Source: Cichorium intybus
Lineage: Eukaryota > Streptophyta > Magnoliopsida > Asterales > Asteraceae
NCBI GenBank assembly: GCA_023525715.1
Contig: CM042012.1
Location: 63,063,205-63,127,204 of the forward strand
DNA length: 64,000 bases
Direction of reading: 5' to 3'
Numbering within the stretch: the first letter of the stretch is position 1; every line of letters begins with the position of its first letter. The notes beneath the pieces are model-generated. The model saw only the letters and a list, made by a program, of their open reading frames with translations. It searched no databases and had not been told where the DNA came from. A program made the translations under genes and the position numbers. Positions 1 through 11,830 of this stretch are shown in pieces.

Positions 1-135
1 TAAGGAATATGTGCCTACCTGAGAGTGTTGTATAAATAAAGATCGGTCTGTCCCACTCTGTTGAAAACTAATATGGAGAGCATACTCAGCAGAACGATGG
101 TATCATGCTCGAGGGGTCTGTTTCAGATCATATAG

Positions 136-452
136 TGTTAGAGTTGGAAATGCTCTACAACGATGAGTGATAGATAGGCTAGAATATTCCCTTTGTATTT
201 TGGAATATTCCTTTTTTCCTATAAATAATTAGGGATGTTGGTCATTTTGTAGTGTGTACCTAGTATGTAGTCTTTTTAGATTTCAGAGAGTTCTCTGTAG
301 CTCGGAAACACTTTCCCTAGCCACATGTTCTTCATGTATGATTTTACTCTTTGTTATCTAAGAATATTATTCATCATGTTCTTCATTTTATTACCAATTA
401 TCTTTGAGATGTTTGTTATTCCACACTTTGCTAGCCACTGCGGGTACTAGCA
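136..452 (+). repeat. 5' LTR (317 bp) of the 136-3276 element
   Basis: Starts TGTTAGAG and ends TAGCA just before the PBS. It contains CTATAAATAA near 220 as a likely TATA box. It aligns over its length with 2966-3276, including the shared stretch TAGTCTTTTTAGATTTCAGA. Confidence 0.88.
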
Positions 453-2965
453 ATTGGTATCAAGGCCACATTCGTACTCACGAATATGATCCAGACTAGC
501 ATTTTTGTTCTTGAAGATTTTCGGTTATTACAAAAATTCCTCAGATTCGATATATAAATTTTTGTGATGAGTTTTATCTATGATTTTCGGGGTGACTCCA
601 CTATCCAGAATAAATTGTTGCTATTGCTAATCTTTTTTTTTTGTTGCTGCTATGATCAAGATCTTTCTCAAGTTTTTATTACCTACTAGTTGAAGAAATG
701 AATATGATGTTCTTATCTTTTTGCTTTAAAAGATGTATTTTTACCTATATTTTGTTGAATAATATGGAAGAGACCAAAATCATGAGTAATAGAGAATGTT
801 TTTCAAAAAATATCAGTTGAACTATGTAAATTTGAATAAATGACTATTATACCCACACGTTTAAACTTGACAAATAACAAATAACAATTTGTTGAATAAT
901 TTTTATAAATTAAAAATGTACATACTCACATTAAATTTTTTTAATAATCCTAGAAATTTAAAAATAACATGATTAATAACATAAATTGAACATAACTTTA
1001 AAGTAAGTTCAAATAAAAAAATTAAACTTAAATAATCAATATTTAAATATATAGTGAATCAAACAAAATAACAAGCACGTGAAATTTGTATGATATTTAC
1101 ACATATAATTGTGAACAACTCAATAAATAAGTATAAAGGGGGTTAATTCTATAAAAGTTCAAAAGTTTACACATCAATTGCTAATTTACCCTAACATTTT
1201 TTTTCGTTATTCATTTGCCATTCTTTTTGAAAAAACTTTTCAAATTTGAAAGTTTAGAAGGTTACCAACATGTCACTGCTGACGTGACGTTTCCTATTGA
1301 CTTTGCATTCTATAAATGTCCAAAAGTTTACACTATCTTATCCAATAGCAGCTTAAGCTCCTCATGAGAAATTCTTTTGTTGGTGTTTGAATCGGAGCTC
1401 ATTATTCATCCGGAGAGTCTACTTCTCTCATGTTGCATGAGAAACTTCTTACCAAACTTTTCCTACAACTAACCAAACCTCTCCTCCCCACCCTTTATAT
1501 TTTTTACTAATGAAAATCTACTACTACGTCCTCCTCCTTACCAAAAAAAATTTGAACATAAATTTTTTTTCTAACACCAATTTATTCCTTTTATTTTTAA
1601 CCTAGTATTTTTATTTACACTAATGTTTTTACCGACATTCGGCCGGACCAAATTTTTGAGGAAATGATTTTTCGTCGTGACATTATTTTTCCTCAAAAAT
1701 TGGATTATCATGCTTCATCCGAGATTACGACATTTTTTTGGATGAGTTTGCTTCGGATTGCATGCTTCTACGGCTAACTCTACGACCGAAGATTTTTATC
1801 CAATGTCTTCGACCAACATATTCTGACGATACATTCCGGAACCGCAATTCATTGTCATCCTCTGGTTCGCGAACTAAGCATGTATTGCTTACTTCACTTC
1901 GGACATTTTGCGATTGCGTCCGCAACCGAGGATCCTATGTTGGTTATTCAGCCACTCTTCAGCACATAATAGAGATTATTTGAGCAGACATTTTTTATCG
2001 TTTATCGATATTTACTTGTTTAGATAGCCCAACAGAGCCGACCGACTACAGATGGCCGAGAAGTATTTATTTTACTTTTTGTCACGTGTTTTATCAAGAC
2101 CCTTCATACTTCTAGGGGGAGCGTGCAAAGCTCCTAGTATCCGAGATTCTCCGGTCTGGATTATTTATTTTTGATCGAACACTTGTAATAAAAATAGGGA
2201 GAGAATTCATGATGAGCATTTGAACCGAGAGTGTTTTTTTTATTGAGTCGTCCACAGACGATGAGATTTTTAGCGCTACAATGCGATGTAGCACTAATTT
2301 CTCATCATTCATCGCTTGGATTCTCTTCGGACACAGATTATGCATTATGACGATTCAGAGCACTTCTTATTATTGTTAGAGTTTGGATTTCTGAAGACAT
2401 CTGACGACGAATACTTATTTAGTGATGCGACGTGTCACTTATAATTTTTGGTCTTTCGAGATCAAATTCATGTCGTTGGTACACCGTCTTCGGATCATGA
2501 TTATTTATTGTTTAGACTTTATTACAGGATGTTTATTATTCTTTCCAGCAGGTTATTATTATTGCTACTGTGCTCTATCATGTTCTTTAGTGATTCGAGG
2601 AGCAATAGATGATTCAAACTTTTGATGACGATGTGTGATCTGAACATTGGGATCTTCAGTTGTGGAGTACACACAATCCTCTAGACTTGATCTGTTTTTG
2701 GGGATTGATCAGTTGTAGATTGAGATCTCACTTTTTTTGCCTTGGAGAGCCTAAGCCTCCGAAGCCGAAGACGTTTGACGATTTAAGATTCTATTACCCA
2801 ACATTAGAGATCACAGACACTTCAGAGTATTTGAGACATCCCCGGATTGTTTCTCACAACCGCACCATTCTTGCTTCCGGATATTATGTATTTTAGCCTT
2901 GTATTTGTACAATGTATTCATCTCTAATTGTATACCTCATCATTTCCTAGCATTTAGGAGGAGAT
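453..2965 (+). other. Interior of the 136-3276 element (PBS, non-coding body, PPT)
   Basis: The PBS is at about 455-466 and the polypurine tract at 2955-2965. The stretch 860-1250 is very A/T-rich. The stretch 1620-2900 is less so and has many CTTCGGA and GACGA words, suggesting remnants of transcribed or coding sequence. No frame gives a recognisable domain. Confidence 0.6.
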
Positions 2966-3276
2966 TGTTGAAGCTGGAAATGCTTTACAATGATGAGAGA
3001 TAACTAGGCTAGAATATTCCCTTTGTATTTAGAAATATTTTCTTTTCCCTATAAATAGGAAAGGATGTTGGTCATTTGTAGTGTGCACCTACATTGTAGT
3101 CTTTTTAGATTTCAGAGAGTTCTCTATAGCTGGGAAGCACTTTCCCTAGCCACATATTCTTCATGTATGATTTTACTCTTTGTTATCTAATGAAATCAAG
3201 ATTACTTATTGTGTTCTTCATTACTAATTATCTTTTATATGTTTGTTAACTTTGCTAGCCATCGCGGGTGCTATCA
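2966..3276 (+). repeat. 3' LTR (311 bp) of the 136-3276 element
   Basis: Starts TGTTGAAG after the purine-rich tract and ends GCTATCA immediately before the second TATAG copy. It differs from the 5' LTR by scattered substitutions and small indels. Confidence 0.88.
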
Positions 3277-3357
3277 TATAGGGATCGCTGAAGATGACAT
3301 GCATAGTCTGGGTGTTGTGGATCTCAAAAATCATGTTGTTGGTACATGCAACATGAT

Positions 3358-3820
3358 CGAGTACTCGAAATCGGGTGTTGTCTGAGGAGGTTTTATGGGA
3401 ATCGGTCGACAATACTCGGACTCTGTCAGAATCAGTCAACCTCGGTGCTACTCGGTTAACATCGTTGCAATCGTTCAACCTTGAAATTGGTCAAACTCAT
3501 AAAAATTCAGTCAAACTCGAAAAAACTCGGTCAAACTCGGAAAAAATCGGTCAAACTTGGAAAAAAATAAGTCAAACTCAAGAATTTTGAATTTTTTTAA
3601 AATAAATACTTATAATTGTTATGCAATTAGTTTAAAACATATCGTATATATACTTATTTAATACACATTTTGTTGTTTAATTTTAATTTTGTTTAATTCA
3701 ATATCAAATTTTATGTAACTATGACTATATTCAGTATTTCAGTATGTATAATCATATAATATGTACATATTTACCATATTTGAGTACTCGTCATGTACTC
3801 CCGCCTAGACCGAGTACTCG
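3358..3820. repeat. ACTCGG/TCAAACTCGG short-repeat cluster
   Basis: The palindrome CGAGTACTCG occurs at 3358-3367 and again at 3811-3820. Between 3480 and 3590 the word GTCAAACTCGG, followed by A-runs, recurs as a degenerate 17-19-bp minisatellite; A/T-rich DNA lies between. No protein is supported. It may be a small non-autonomous element bounded by the palindromes. Confidence 0.5.
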
Positions 3821-3829
3821 CTACTCACT

Positions 3830-5994
3830 TGTTGACCAACATAGCATCGTCTAGCAACTTTTGCAACATTACGTGTAAGTGTCCGTAAAAAAGGAATTCT
3901 TCACATAAATCTGACCAATGGACCAATGTAGGGAGACTGCAAGGCTACGAATAGTGTGTATGGTCGTTGACTTAACTACCTAACTGAAAGTTTCATCAAA
4001 ATCTATCCCGGGCTGTTGCCCGCATCTTTTGGCTACCATACGAGCCTTGTACCGAGCTAGAGATCCATCAACATGAAATCTGTGGCGAAAAAACCACATA
4101 TAACGAAACATATTAACTCGCGGAGGTTGAGGGACGAGAAACCAATTCATGTTGGACATAAGAGTGTGATATGTGAGATGGTGGTGGTATGAAGATTGAG
4201 TCTTTGAGTGGGTTTTATGATGTTGACTTTAGCATGAGTGGTTATAAAGGGGGTAGGAGGAGTGGCATGATTACGAGGGGTGGAAGAGGGAATTGTGGTG
4301 ATAGATGGAGACGGGTGGTGTTGTTAGGTTGGGCTAAAGAATATCATAAAGGATAGGGGATGGATCTATTTAATGGTCAATGAAGGAATAGGATGGTGGG
4401 TCGGTAAGGGTAATCGAGCTAAAAGGAAAGATCGTCTTGTCAAAGATGACATCACGAGAGATGATGATTTTTTGAGTGGAGACATCAAGATATTAGAACC
4501 ACGATGATATGGCAGGTATCCGAAGAACATACATGGAAAGGTACGCAAAGCAAGTTTGAGATGAGTGGTGATATGTGGGTAGTAGAGGCACCCAAACACC
4601 TAAAGATGAGAGATGTCCAAACATCGAAATGAATAGTATAAAAGGCATTAGAAACATGAGAATCTGAAACAGTAAAAGGAAGTTTGGAGTGTTTTCCAAT
4701 TTGACAAGCATTAAAAATGGCATCAAGTTTTTTGGTATTATAGGAAATGAAATTATTTGAAACTAAAGACTTCAAAACTTGGTAACTGGGTGACCGAGCC
4801 GCTGATGCCACAAGGAATGAGATGAAGAAATGAACGCTTGTTGTGGAATGGAGGAGAATTGATAGAGAGGCTTGGGGCTATCACATCGGGTTAGCGAGAA
4901 ATGTTTCCTGTAATCCTTGGCGGTAAAACCCAAATCACCAAACTCAATAGCAACTCTACTATGATGAGTAATTTTGCATACTAAAATTAAAATTTTGATT
5001 ATGTCAGGGGTAATAAGGATGTTATAAGATACAAAAAGCGATGTGAAATTTTTAGTGGGAACTGGGCAAGTCCAGTAGTCTCAACGGAAATATGAGATCC
5101 ATTACCGACTAAAGTATATGAATCATCACGATTTTGCATAAGGTTTTAAAGTATACTTGGATCTGCATGTACATACTATGTCACCCCTGTATCCATGAAC
5201 CATCCACCTTACTCGGGTTCGTTGAGATGCTCGAAAATATTCTGGTAGGGCGATGGGCTGATCAGGTATGGACCAACTTCAAGGGGCACTTGGCTGCTAG
5301 AATGAAAATATGATGTGAGTGGGCATGTGATGGTCACATGAGCCTGCATTGATGTTGGTCTGGATTAGTGAAATGTGTTGTTTGGATATGGTGGTAGACC
5401 AAGGAGTCCAACAGAAGATGACAGCTAGTTAGTGGGCCATTTTCGGTGGTATTGTCGTCGCTAATTTCAACGGCCAGATCCCAAGTTTCCAGTGAGAACA
5501 GTTTCAGGAGTGGAGGAGTAGTCTTGATGAGATACCTGGTGAGCCATACAGGAATTATTTAGGCTTTGCTCTTCCAAGAGTAACATAGATCTCATTTTCG
5601 AGAAGGATGGGAGAGGAGAACAACAGCGGATAATGTTTGAAACAAACTCATATTTGGTCGAGATGCCATTGATGTCATACAAGACGAGGTGTTTTCCAGT
5701 ATGGCGGATGCAACATCAAGATTGGCAAGAAGATCAGTGAAACTTTTAACTTTGTTGCAGTAAGCACTTACGAAAAAGTCCATTATTAAGATGTTTCGTA
5801 ACTCAGTGTAGAGTTGCATGCATCTAATGCCCTTGTTTTCCCAAAATAAATGTTCAATGTTTTTCCATACATGCAAAGCGGAAGCATCCGTCTTGAAAAC
5901 AAATTGAAGAAGAGGTTGAGACATGGAACCGTAAGGCCAAAGCTTTACAACGACATCAGCTTTTTACCACTTCGGATCCATAGCGGTGACAAAT
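3830..5994 (-). pseudogene. Decayed Ty1/copia gag-pol fragment
   Basis: Read on the minus strand from 5994 down. A copia gag (UBN2 type) lies at about 5994-5467, with residues such as FSKMRSMLLLEEQ near 5560. GAG-pre-integrase and the integrase start lie at 4811-4485 (SYQVLKSLVSN, NACQIGKHSKLPF, FDVWTS). The N-terminal part of reverse transcriptase lies at about 4145-3870 (VDGSLARYKARMVAK, GIDFDETFS). The frames are broken by many shifts and stops. The fragment ends inside RT at about 3830, beside the ACTCGG cluster. No LTR was found, so this is an old truncated copy with no expected function. Confidence 0.85.
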
Positions 5995-6029
5995 AAAATT
6001 TTATGTAAAATAATAAAGAAATATAAGTG

Positions 6030-7548
6030 TAGTTGATGTTAAAAATTTTAACGCTTACTTATATGGATTGTGCTATTCAAAGGGGCAAAATAGCCAAAGG
6101 AGGAAACAGTATGGAAATTTATGTTTGAAGACTTCTTATTAAGTCATTATGAAGTGTATATCATTTAGAAACTTGCTTTGAAAGCATAAGGGCAAAAATG
6201 GAAATTTGGGAATAAAAATGAAGAAAATATGTGTAAATCTTAAAAAAGTGAATATCTAAAAGTCTAAAAGGGATTCGGAAAAATTCATCAAGGAGATTTA
6301 TGTAATGTTTGATGTAACATGAATATAGCACAAAGATTCGGGTCGTTTGGAGTTATAATGAAGAAGTTATGAAGGTTTCAAAATGGTCAAAAAGTGACAA
6401 AATGGCCAAGTGTCCATGTTTGAGGGAATGTAATGGAAAATATGGAGAGATTCAGCCTTAAATCTGCAAGGAGAAATTGTTAAGCTCATTCTCATCATTC
6501 TAGAGGTATAAGATTTGTAAAATTTAGGTATCATATGAGAAAGATATAGCTACGTAAAGTTCAAGAAAAATATGATGCAAACGCTGAAATATTTACTAAG
6601 GCATGGACCAAGGGCATTTTTGGGAATTTTCAAATTGACTAAGTAAAAAACTAACTTCTCTGTTATTTTCTCTACTGTGCATAAAGCAAAAATTAGAAAA
6701 TCGAGATTTTGAGAAAACACGCACACACACACACACTCGAAGTGTTTGTGTGACTGAAAGATCAACGGAGAGATAGAAAGTGAAGGAAATCGAGAGGAGA
6801 AGCAGGAGGGAAGACTATCACACACACATACTACTGTGTGTGAGCAATTTCTGAAGTAGCAACATCAGCCGGCTGTTAGAAGGGAACGACAGTGGTAGAC
6901 TACCGGTTGGTGGCGACATACAACTGGCGATGGTTGGTAGGGTAAGGGAACGATCCCATTTGATCTGATTGTTGCTGAAATGATCTTAAAGTTCCTGATT
7001 TGGTTCCACTTGACAGCTTTTGAAGATATTCTCTCTACCCCTAGATAAATTGGCTTTAGAAACATGAAAATGCTTGGAAATGGTTGAATGCATGTCAAGG
7101 CTATTTAAGATTTTGAAGGATACTTGGAAGAGGTAAAAGTATAGATCTAGTTGAGTAGTGTAGCTAGACATACCTAGCTACTGACGTGAGTACATATGCA
7201 CTTTTTAATTGGGTACATAGCAAACAAGTTTGATGCATAAACGAATTGACAAATGATTTTTAAAGTTTAAGCTCATGAATGTTGTTTTATGTGAAAATGA
7301 GATGATTTCTATATGTTTATAATGATGCACAAAGTTAATACCAAATTGCTTTGCTATGATGTATACAAAACTGAAATGTGTAACTATAGAATGAAAGTAA
7401 TAATGATGATGTTCGGACTAGGACCTTACCCATGAGAAGGGGGTCAAAAGACACTACTGGATGGTACTTCTCGTCGTGAAGTAGTTGTCTTAAGCACAAA
7501 TTTATGTATATATTTGTTCTGTTCCATGAAAGGGATGAGAATGTTATG
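6030..7548 (+). repeat. Gypsy-type 5' LTR, first part (split by element A)
   Basis: This stretch and 15643-16418 read as one LTR of about 2.3 kb once element A and one TSD copy are removed. The right end GGGGTGTTACA followed by a TGGTATCA-type PBS matches chromovirus LTRs, and element C ends the same way. The left edge is uncertain; TGTTAAAAATTTTAACGC near 6039 is a candidate. No coding sequence is recognised. A (CA)n microsatellite lies at 6719-6737. Confidence 0.5.
6719..6737. repeat. (CA)n microsatellite
   Basis: About nine CA dinucleotides in a row, inside the split gypsy LTR. Confidence 0.9.
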
Positions 7549-8474
7549 TGACAACGCCTAGTAATATCAAATATTTTAGTCGTTGTTGAGCCTTATTCTT
7601 AGTGGAATTATATCATATATATCGTGGTATTCTCAATTTTCGAAGAAGTTTGAAGATCAAGGCAAAATCAGGCAAAGACGTACGCGCGCCGCAGAATTCA
7701 CAAACGCGCGACGCGGATATGAGGCGGTGGAAAGAATTTAAATTCCGATAAAACGGGGATAAACCCCTACGCGCGACGTGGGATCCACTTATGCGTGGCG
7801 CGGCTTTGAGATTTTTGCAACTATAAATAGAGGCCTTTAGGTCGAAAAAATTAGCAAAGACCTGGTGTGAAATCGACCCCAAAGGCTCTTTGACTCCGAG
7901 ATTTAGCTTCAGCAACCATCTTTTGGTATTTTATGTTTTTATCTTTAATTTTTAATTAGTAAAGTAGTTAGAGATAGTTGGCTAGTGTCTTTGGGAGTGA
8001 TAACCATTGACATTGAGTCTTTGTTTATGTTTTTATTAAGTTTAGTTACTGTTTTGAACCTGTTGGATCTGATTTGGTTAATGATAATCATGCGGTTTAT
8101 GTTAATTGCTTTGTTTTTCGGTGTTTATGCTTGTGAATGAATTTTTGAGTGATTGGATTGTGTTTAATGTTTGGATTGCCTTTGATTGCTTCTGAATTGG
8201 AGATGCACTTCTGATTTTAGTGGGTAACAAGGTTTAGTTAGTGGATTTTAGTTTAGTTAATGCTTGTTTGGAATTGTCTTAGTTTATGGTTTTTGGGATT
8301 GTTTGGGAAAAGTTAGGAACTAGGTCCTCTGACTGTAGCGTGACATTGCAGTTGGTAATCTGTCACCTGTCTCGACCACGTAACTCCTGTGGATCGACCC
8401 TGACTTCCACTATGCTAAGTGAGAGTGAGGTTTATTTTCTTATTTTTGATCGCATGACGACCGTTGCGATGTCA
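7549..8474 (+). repeat. 5' LTR of element A (926 bp)
   Basis: Contains CG-rich words (ACGCGCG, GACGCGG) at about 7680-7805 and a TATA box CTATAAATAG at 7821-7830. Compared with B and with its own 3' LTR, it lacks a block at about 7642 (see findings). Confidence 0.93.
7821..7830 (+). promoter_or_regulatory. TATA box of the element A 5' LTR
   Basis: CTATAAATAG followed by AGGCC. The same box is at 15000-15009 in the 3' LTR and at 51518-51527 (minus strand) in one LTR of B. Transcription should start about 30 bp downstream. Confidence 0.7.
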
Positions 8475-8479
8475 AATTT

Positions 8480-8497
8480 TGGCGCCGTTGCCGGGGA
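8480..8497 (+). other. Primer-binding site of element A (tRNA-Asp)
   Basis: TGGCGCCGTTGCCGGGGA is complementary to the 3' end of plant tRNA-Asp(GTC), the usual primer of Athila. It starts 5 bp after the LTR. It is a primer site, not a tRNA gene. Confidence 0.9.
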
Positions 8498-8621
8498 GTT
8501 GTGAGCTTGAGAATAGGTGATCTGTAGGACTTTCAGTTTCTGAATTTTTGGTCTTGATTTTGAGATTTCAGTTAGTTAGTAATTTTGCTTTTGGTTTTTC
8601 TCGGGCGTGTTGCATTAGTGC

Positions 8622-11600
8622 ATGCGTACCCGTAGGGGTGAACAATTATCCCCTTTGCGTTTTGACATAGAAATTGAGCGAACTGCGCGTAAGATCCGTG
8701 TACGTAGGCGTTTAAATACAATGAGTTTTAGTAATGTAAGTAGTAGTATAGTGAGTGTTACCCAGGAACCCTCGGGTGAGGCAACGGGGATGTCATTTAT
8801 TCCCCCAATTTCAGAATTTCACATTAGGAGCACGAGTGCTATTGGTGGTGCAGCTTCAGCCCCTGCACCTATACCATCATGCACTCCGCCGTCGATTTCA
8901 CCATTTCAACCTTTATCCCAACCACAATCCACAAACCCATTTACATCTGCCATGTCTTGGGGAGCGCCGACCCGTGATGGCACCCCAGTATCTAGACAGC
9001 AGACACCCATTTCTCAACCTATTTCACAACCACCACCAATACTTTTTAAACCACAAACCACATTCCAACCTATACCACCGCAACAACAATACCAACAACC
9101 ACCTCAGCAACAGTACCAGTATCAAGAGGCTGAGGAGAGGTATGATGATAAAGACGAAGGATGGGTTCCACCAGCACCACAGCAACCATGGAACCGAGGT
9201 CGGGGACCTCCAAGAAGAGCACAGCAGCATCAACCATTACAAGGTCAGCAGAGATATAATGATCATCACTTCTACGGTAATCCTGCTCAACCCTTGTATA
9301 TTGCACAACCGAGGGGGCAATCGGTTGCATCGTACTTTCAGCCACGGGAGTACGATGACTCGACGCCCATTTACATTCCTGATGATATAGAATTTCAAGT
9401 AGAAATTAGGCCTCAGTTGTTAGGAATGTTACTGGAATTTAGGGGGTACAAACAGGATGACCCATACAATCACTTGTATGAGTTCATAGCCATAGCCAAT
9501 GCCAACACCCCTAGGAACAATAATAAGAACATTTTTAGATTAAGATTGTTCCCATTCACTCTGAAAGACAAAGCCAAATATTGGTTTACGTCTTTGCCAT
9601 CGAATAGCATCACTACATGGGATCAACTCAAAGCTAAGTTCTTACAAGAGTTTTATCCGGCAAACAAGACAACGGAGATCAGGAGGGCTATTCAGGATTT
9701 CCAGCAGAAGCCGGGAGAAGCTTTTCATGAAGCATGGGATCGTCTAAAGGAGTTGATGAGGTCGTGCCCTCATCACGATATTCCAAAGTGGCAACTCGTC
9801 AATGTATTCTTTGAGGGAGAAAGTGAGACAAACCAAGCCATGATTAACACATCATCTAGTGGCACTATTATGATGCAAGACCTGGAGGAAGCTTGGCAGT
9901 TTTTGGAACAGCTAAGTAATGGCTCCAAGGCGAATTTCTCAACAAGAAAGACGGTAGGAACAACTACAGCAGTGGGAGCTGACGTCGACTGGAAAAAGGA
10001 TGTAAAGAAGGAGATAAGCGAGATTAATAAGAAATTCGATAGACTTGTGTCTACTCTGCAGCATGGACCTTAGAGTCAACCACAAGGAGGTCAAGGAGGA
10101 CCAAAGACTCAGGAAGCGAATCAAGTCTATGGCCAGGGTCAAGGTCAATATAACAATGGACGGCCCTATAGACCATATAACCAAAGTCAGTAGAAGTTCA
10201 ATAACCAGAGGCAAAACAACTACCAAGGGCAATCATCTAATCAGCCCAGGCAGTATCAACCGACGAATAATAATGGTAACGCCAATGGAAATGGTAGCAG
10301 CAACAATAGGGGGCCCAATAATTCCATCAACAATGCCCCAGGAACTCAGGAGGATCTAGTTGCAAAAATGTATGAGATGTTCAACACAACACAGCAACAG
10401 TCGCAGGCCAATGCGAAGGCAATCGTCAATATGGAGAGGCAAATCGCCCAAATGGCTAAAGATCAACAAAAAAGAGATAATGGGAAGCTGCCAAGTACCA
10501 CAGAAGTCAATCCGACGCATGGTCAACGGGCCGGAAAGGAACATGTCAACACTGTCGAGGCTGAATGGAGGAAAGTTACCCTGGAAGACTTGCTAGAATC
10601 AGGAAATGAGGCTGAGAGTGAGAAGGAAGAAGAAGTTAAGGAAAAGGTGGAAGTTGAAAAGGAATTAAAGGAAATTTCCGTTGAGAAGGAACCTCAACCA
10701 AAAGAGGACAAGGATGTCCAAGAGGAAAAGCAACCGATAATAGCTGGAATTAAACAAAGGAAGAAGGATAAGAATGGAAAGAAAACGCAGGAAGTGCCCA
10801 AATCGACGGGGCCATCGATGAATAAACCCTTGTGGGACGAACTTAAGGACGCTCCTGAGGATACAAGAATTCTTCAGGAGATGCGTGAGAAAAATGGAAA
10901 AAGCAAGACTCCCATACCTGACACTGTGAGGTTGACAATTAAAGCTAGTGAGGCACTGTTGGGAACACTGCCCAAGAAAGAAAAGGATCCTGGGTCACCA
11001 CTGATTACTACTACTGTAGGAGATGTGGTCATTAGGAACACCTTGCTGGATTTGGGAGCAAGTGTGAATGTGCTACCAGGATATTTGTATGATAAATACA
11101 AGAATGAGGAATTAGAGCCGGCAAAGACCATGTTATAGCTGGCTGACCAGTCAACCAGAGTATCCCGAGGCAAGTTGACCAATGTCATAGTGAAAGTTGG
11201 GGATTTCTTTTATCCAGTGGACTTTTTAGTTATGGAGTACGAAAGTTTGGAGGACGCACCCACGTTAATACTAGGACGTCCATTTTTTACCACGGCCGGA
11301 GCTATTATTGATTGTAAAACAGGAGATTTGGATATCTTCTTTGGGTCAAGGAAAAGAAGGTTGAATATGTTTGGAAGTCCCATATCTCTACCTCAAGGGT
11401 ATGATGATAAGAATTTGGATAGCAACTTGCAGATGGAACCTAGGGTTAGAGACAAAAGAAAAATATGGACCCGAACAGGAGAAGGAGGAAAAGAGGAAGT
11501 CTTGAAAGAAACAAAGGAGCATCCGTTGTCCACCATTGACAAGGAGCAGCTGTTGGACATGATGGAGATGTTGGAGGCAAGGCACCAGCAATACGAGAAA

Positions 11601-11768
11601 GATGCAAGGGAAAGAGAAGCAAAGGTCTTTCAGCTTCTGGAAGCCCAGCAACAATGGATTAGCGGGGTTAGCGACAAGATGACTCAACTCACTTCATTGA
11701 TGTCAATGATGGCCCACAATTTTGCGCCAAAGCACAAGAAGATGCCATCAGAAAGTCAAGAAGAGTAG
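8622..11768 (+). pseudogene. Element A gag-protease polyprotein, three in-frame TAG stops
   Basis: One frame of 1049 codons runs from the ATG at 8622 to the TAG at 11768. It is interrupted only by TAG codons at 10071, 10191 and 11136, with no frameshift. Domains: basic N-terminus (residues 1-35), Pro/Gln-rich stretch (60-200), capsid-type retrotransposon gag (about 270-430; FTLKDKAKYWFTSLPSNS), Gly/Asn/Gln-rich tract (about 485-575) where a zinc knuckle would be expected, charged Lys/Glu linker, then aspartic protease (about 790-920) with Athila-type active-site residues DLGAS and the flap-side ILGRPF. After the protease comes a coiled-coil tail (about 970-1048; LEARHQQYEKDAREREAK). RT is absent. 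Gag would build the particle and the protease would cleave it. At least two stops look like CAG-to-TAG changes. Confidence 0.88.
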
Positions 11769-11787
11769 GAGTATGACTGGTATGTCT

Positions 11788-11830
11788 GGCTGAAGACGTT
11801 AAACTTAGTGCTTGTTGGGAGGCAACCCAT
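11788..11830 (+). promoter_or_regulatory. Conserved post-pol motif with small hairpin (element A)
   Basis: The stretch starts GGCTGAAGACGTTAAACTTA and ends in a hairpin with arms TGGG/CCCA around loop AGGCAA. It is nearly identical to the sequence just after pol in element B (55038-55080, minus strand), where the arms are CGGG/CCCG. Its function is unknown; position suggests a cis signal for expressing the downstream ORF or for RNA packaging. Confidence 0.6.

Larger units (their letters stand above)
136..3276 (+). mobile_element. Non-autonomous LTR retrotransposon, complete, non-coding interior
   Basis: Two similar LTRs (136-452 and 2966-3276) begin TGTT and end CA. They are flanked by a perfect 5-bp target duplication TATAG at 131-135 and 3277-3281. 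A primer-binding site resembling the initiator-Met tRNA complement (TGGTATCAAGGC) starts at 455. A purine-rich tract (AGGAGGAGAT) abuts the 3' LTR. The 2.5-kb interior encodes no gag, protease, RT or integrase that I can recognise; the longest open frames are under 90 codons. It is therefore a non-autonomous element of LARD type. The PBS suggests a copia-like or chromovirus-like partner, but the lineage cannot be assigned. Confidence 0.88.

Noticed and set aside
8480..8497. Possible tRNA-Asp gene fragment
   Set aside because: Only the 3' tRNA complement is present, 5 bp after an LTR: it is a primer-binding site. The same applies at 61043-61060.
8755..9390. 211-codon open frame overlapping gag in another frame
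   Set aside because: A shadow of the gag frame with His/Asn-rich out-of-frame translation; B has a similar shadow because the gag DNA is conserved.
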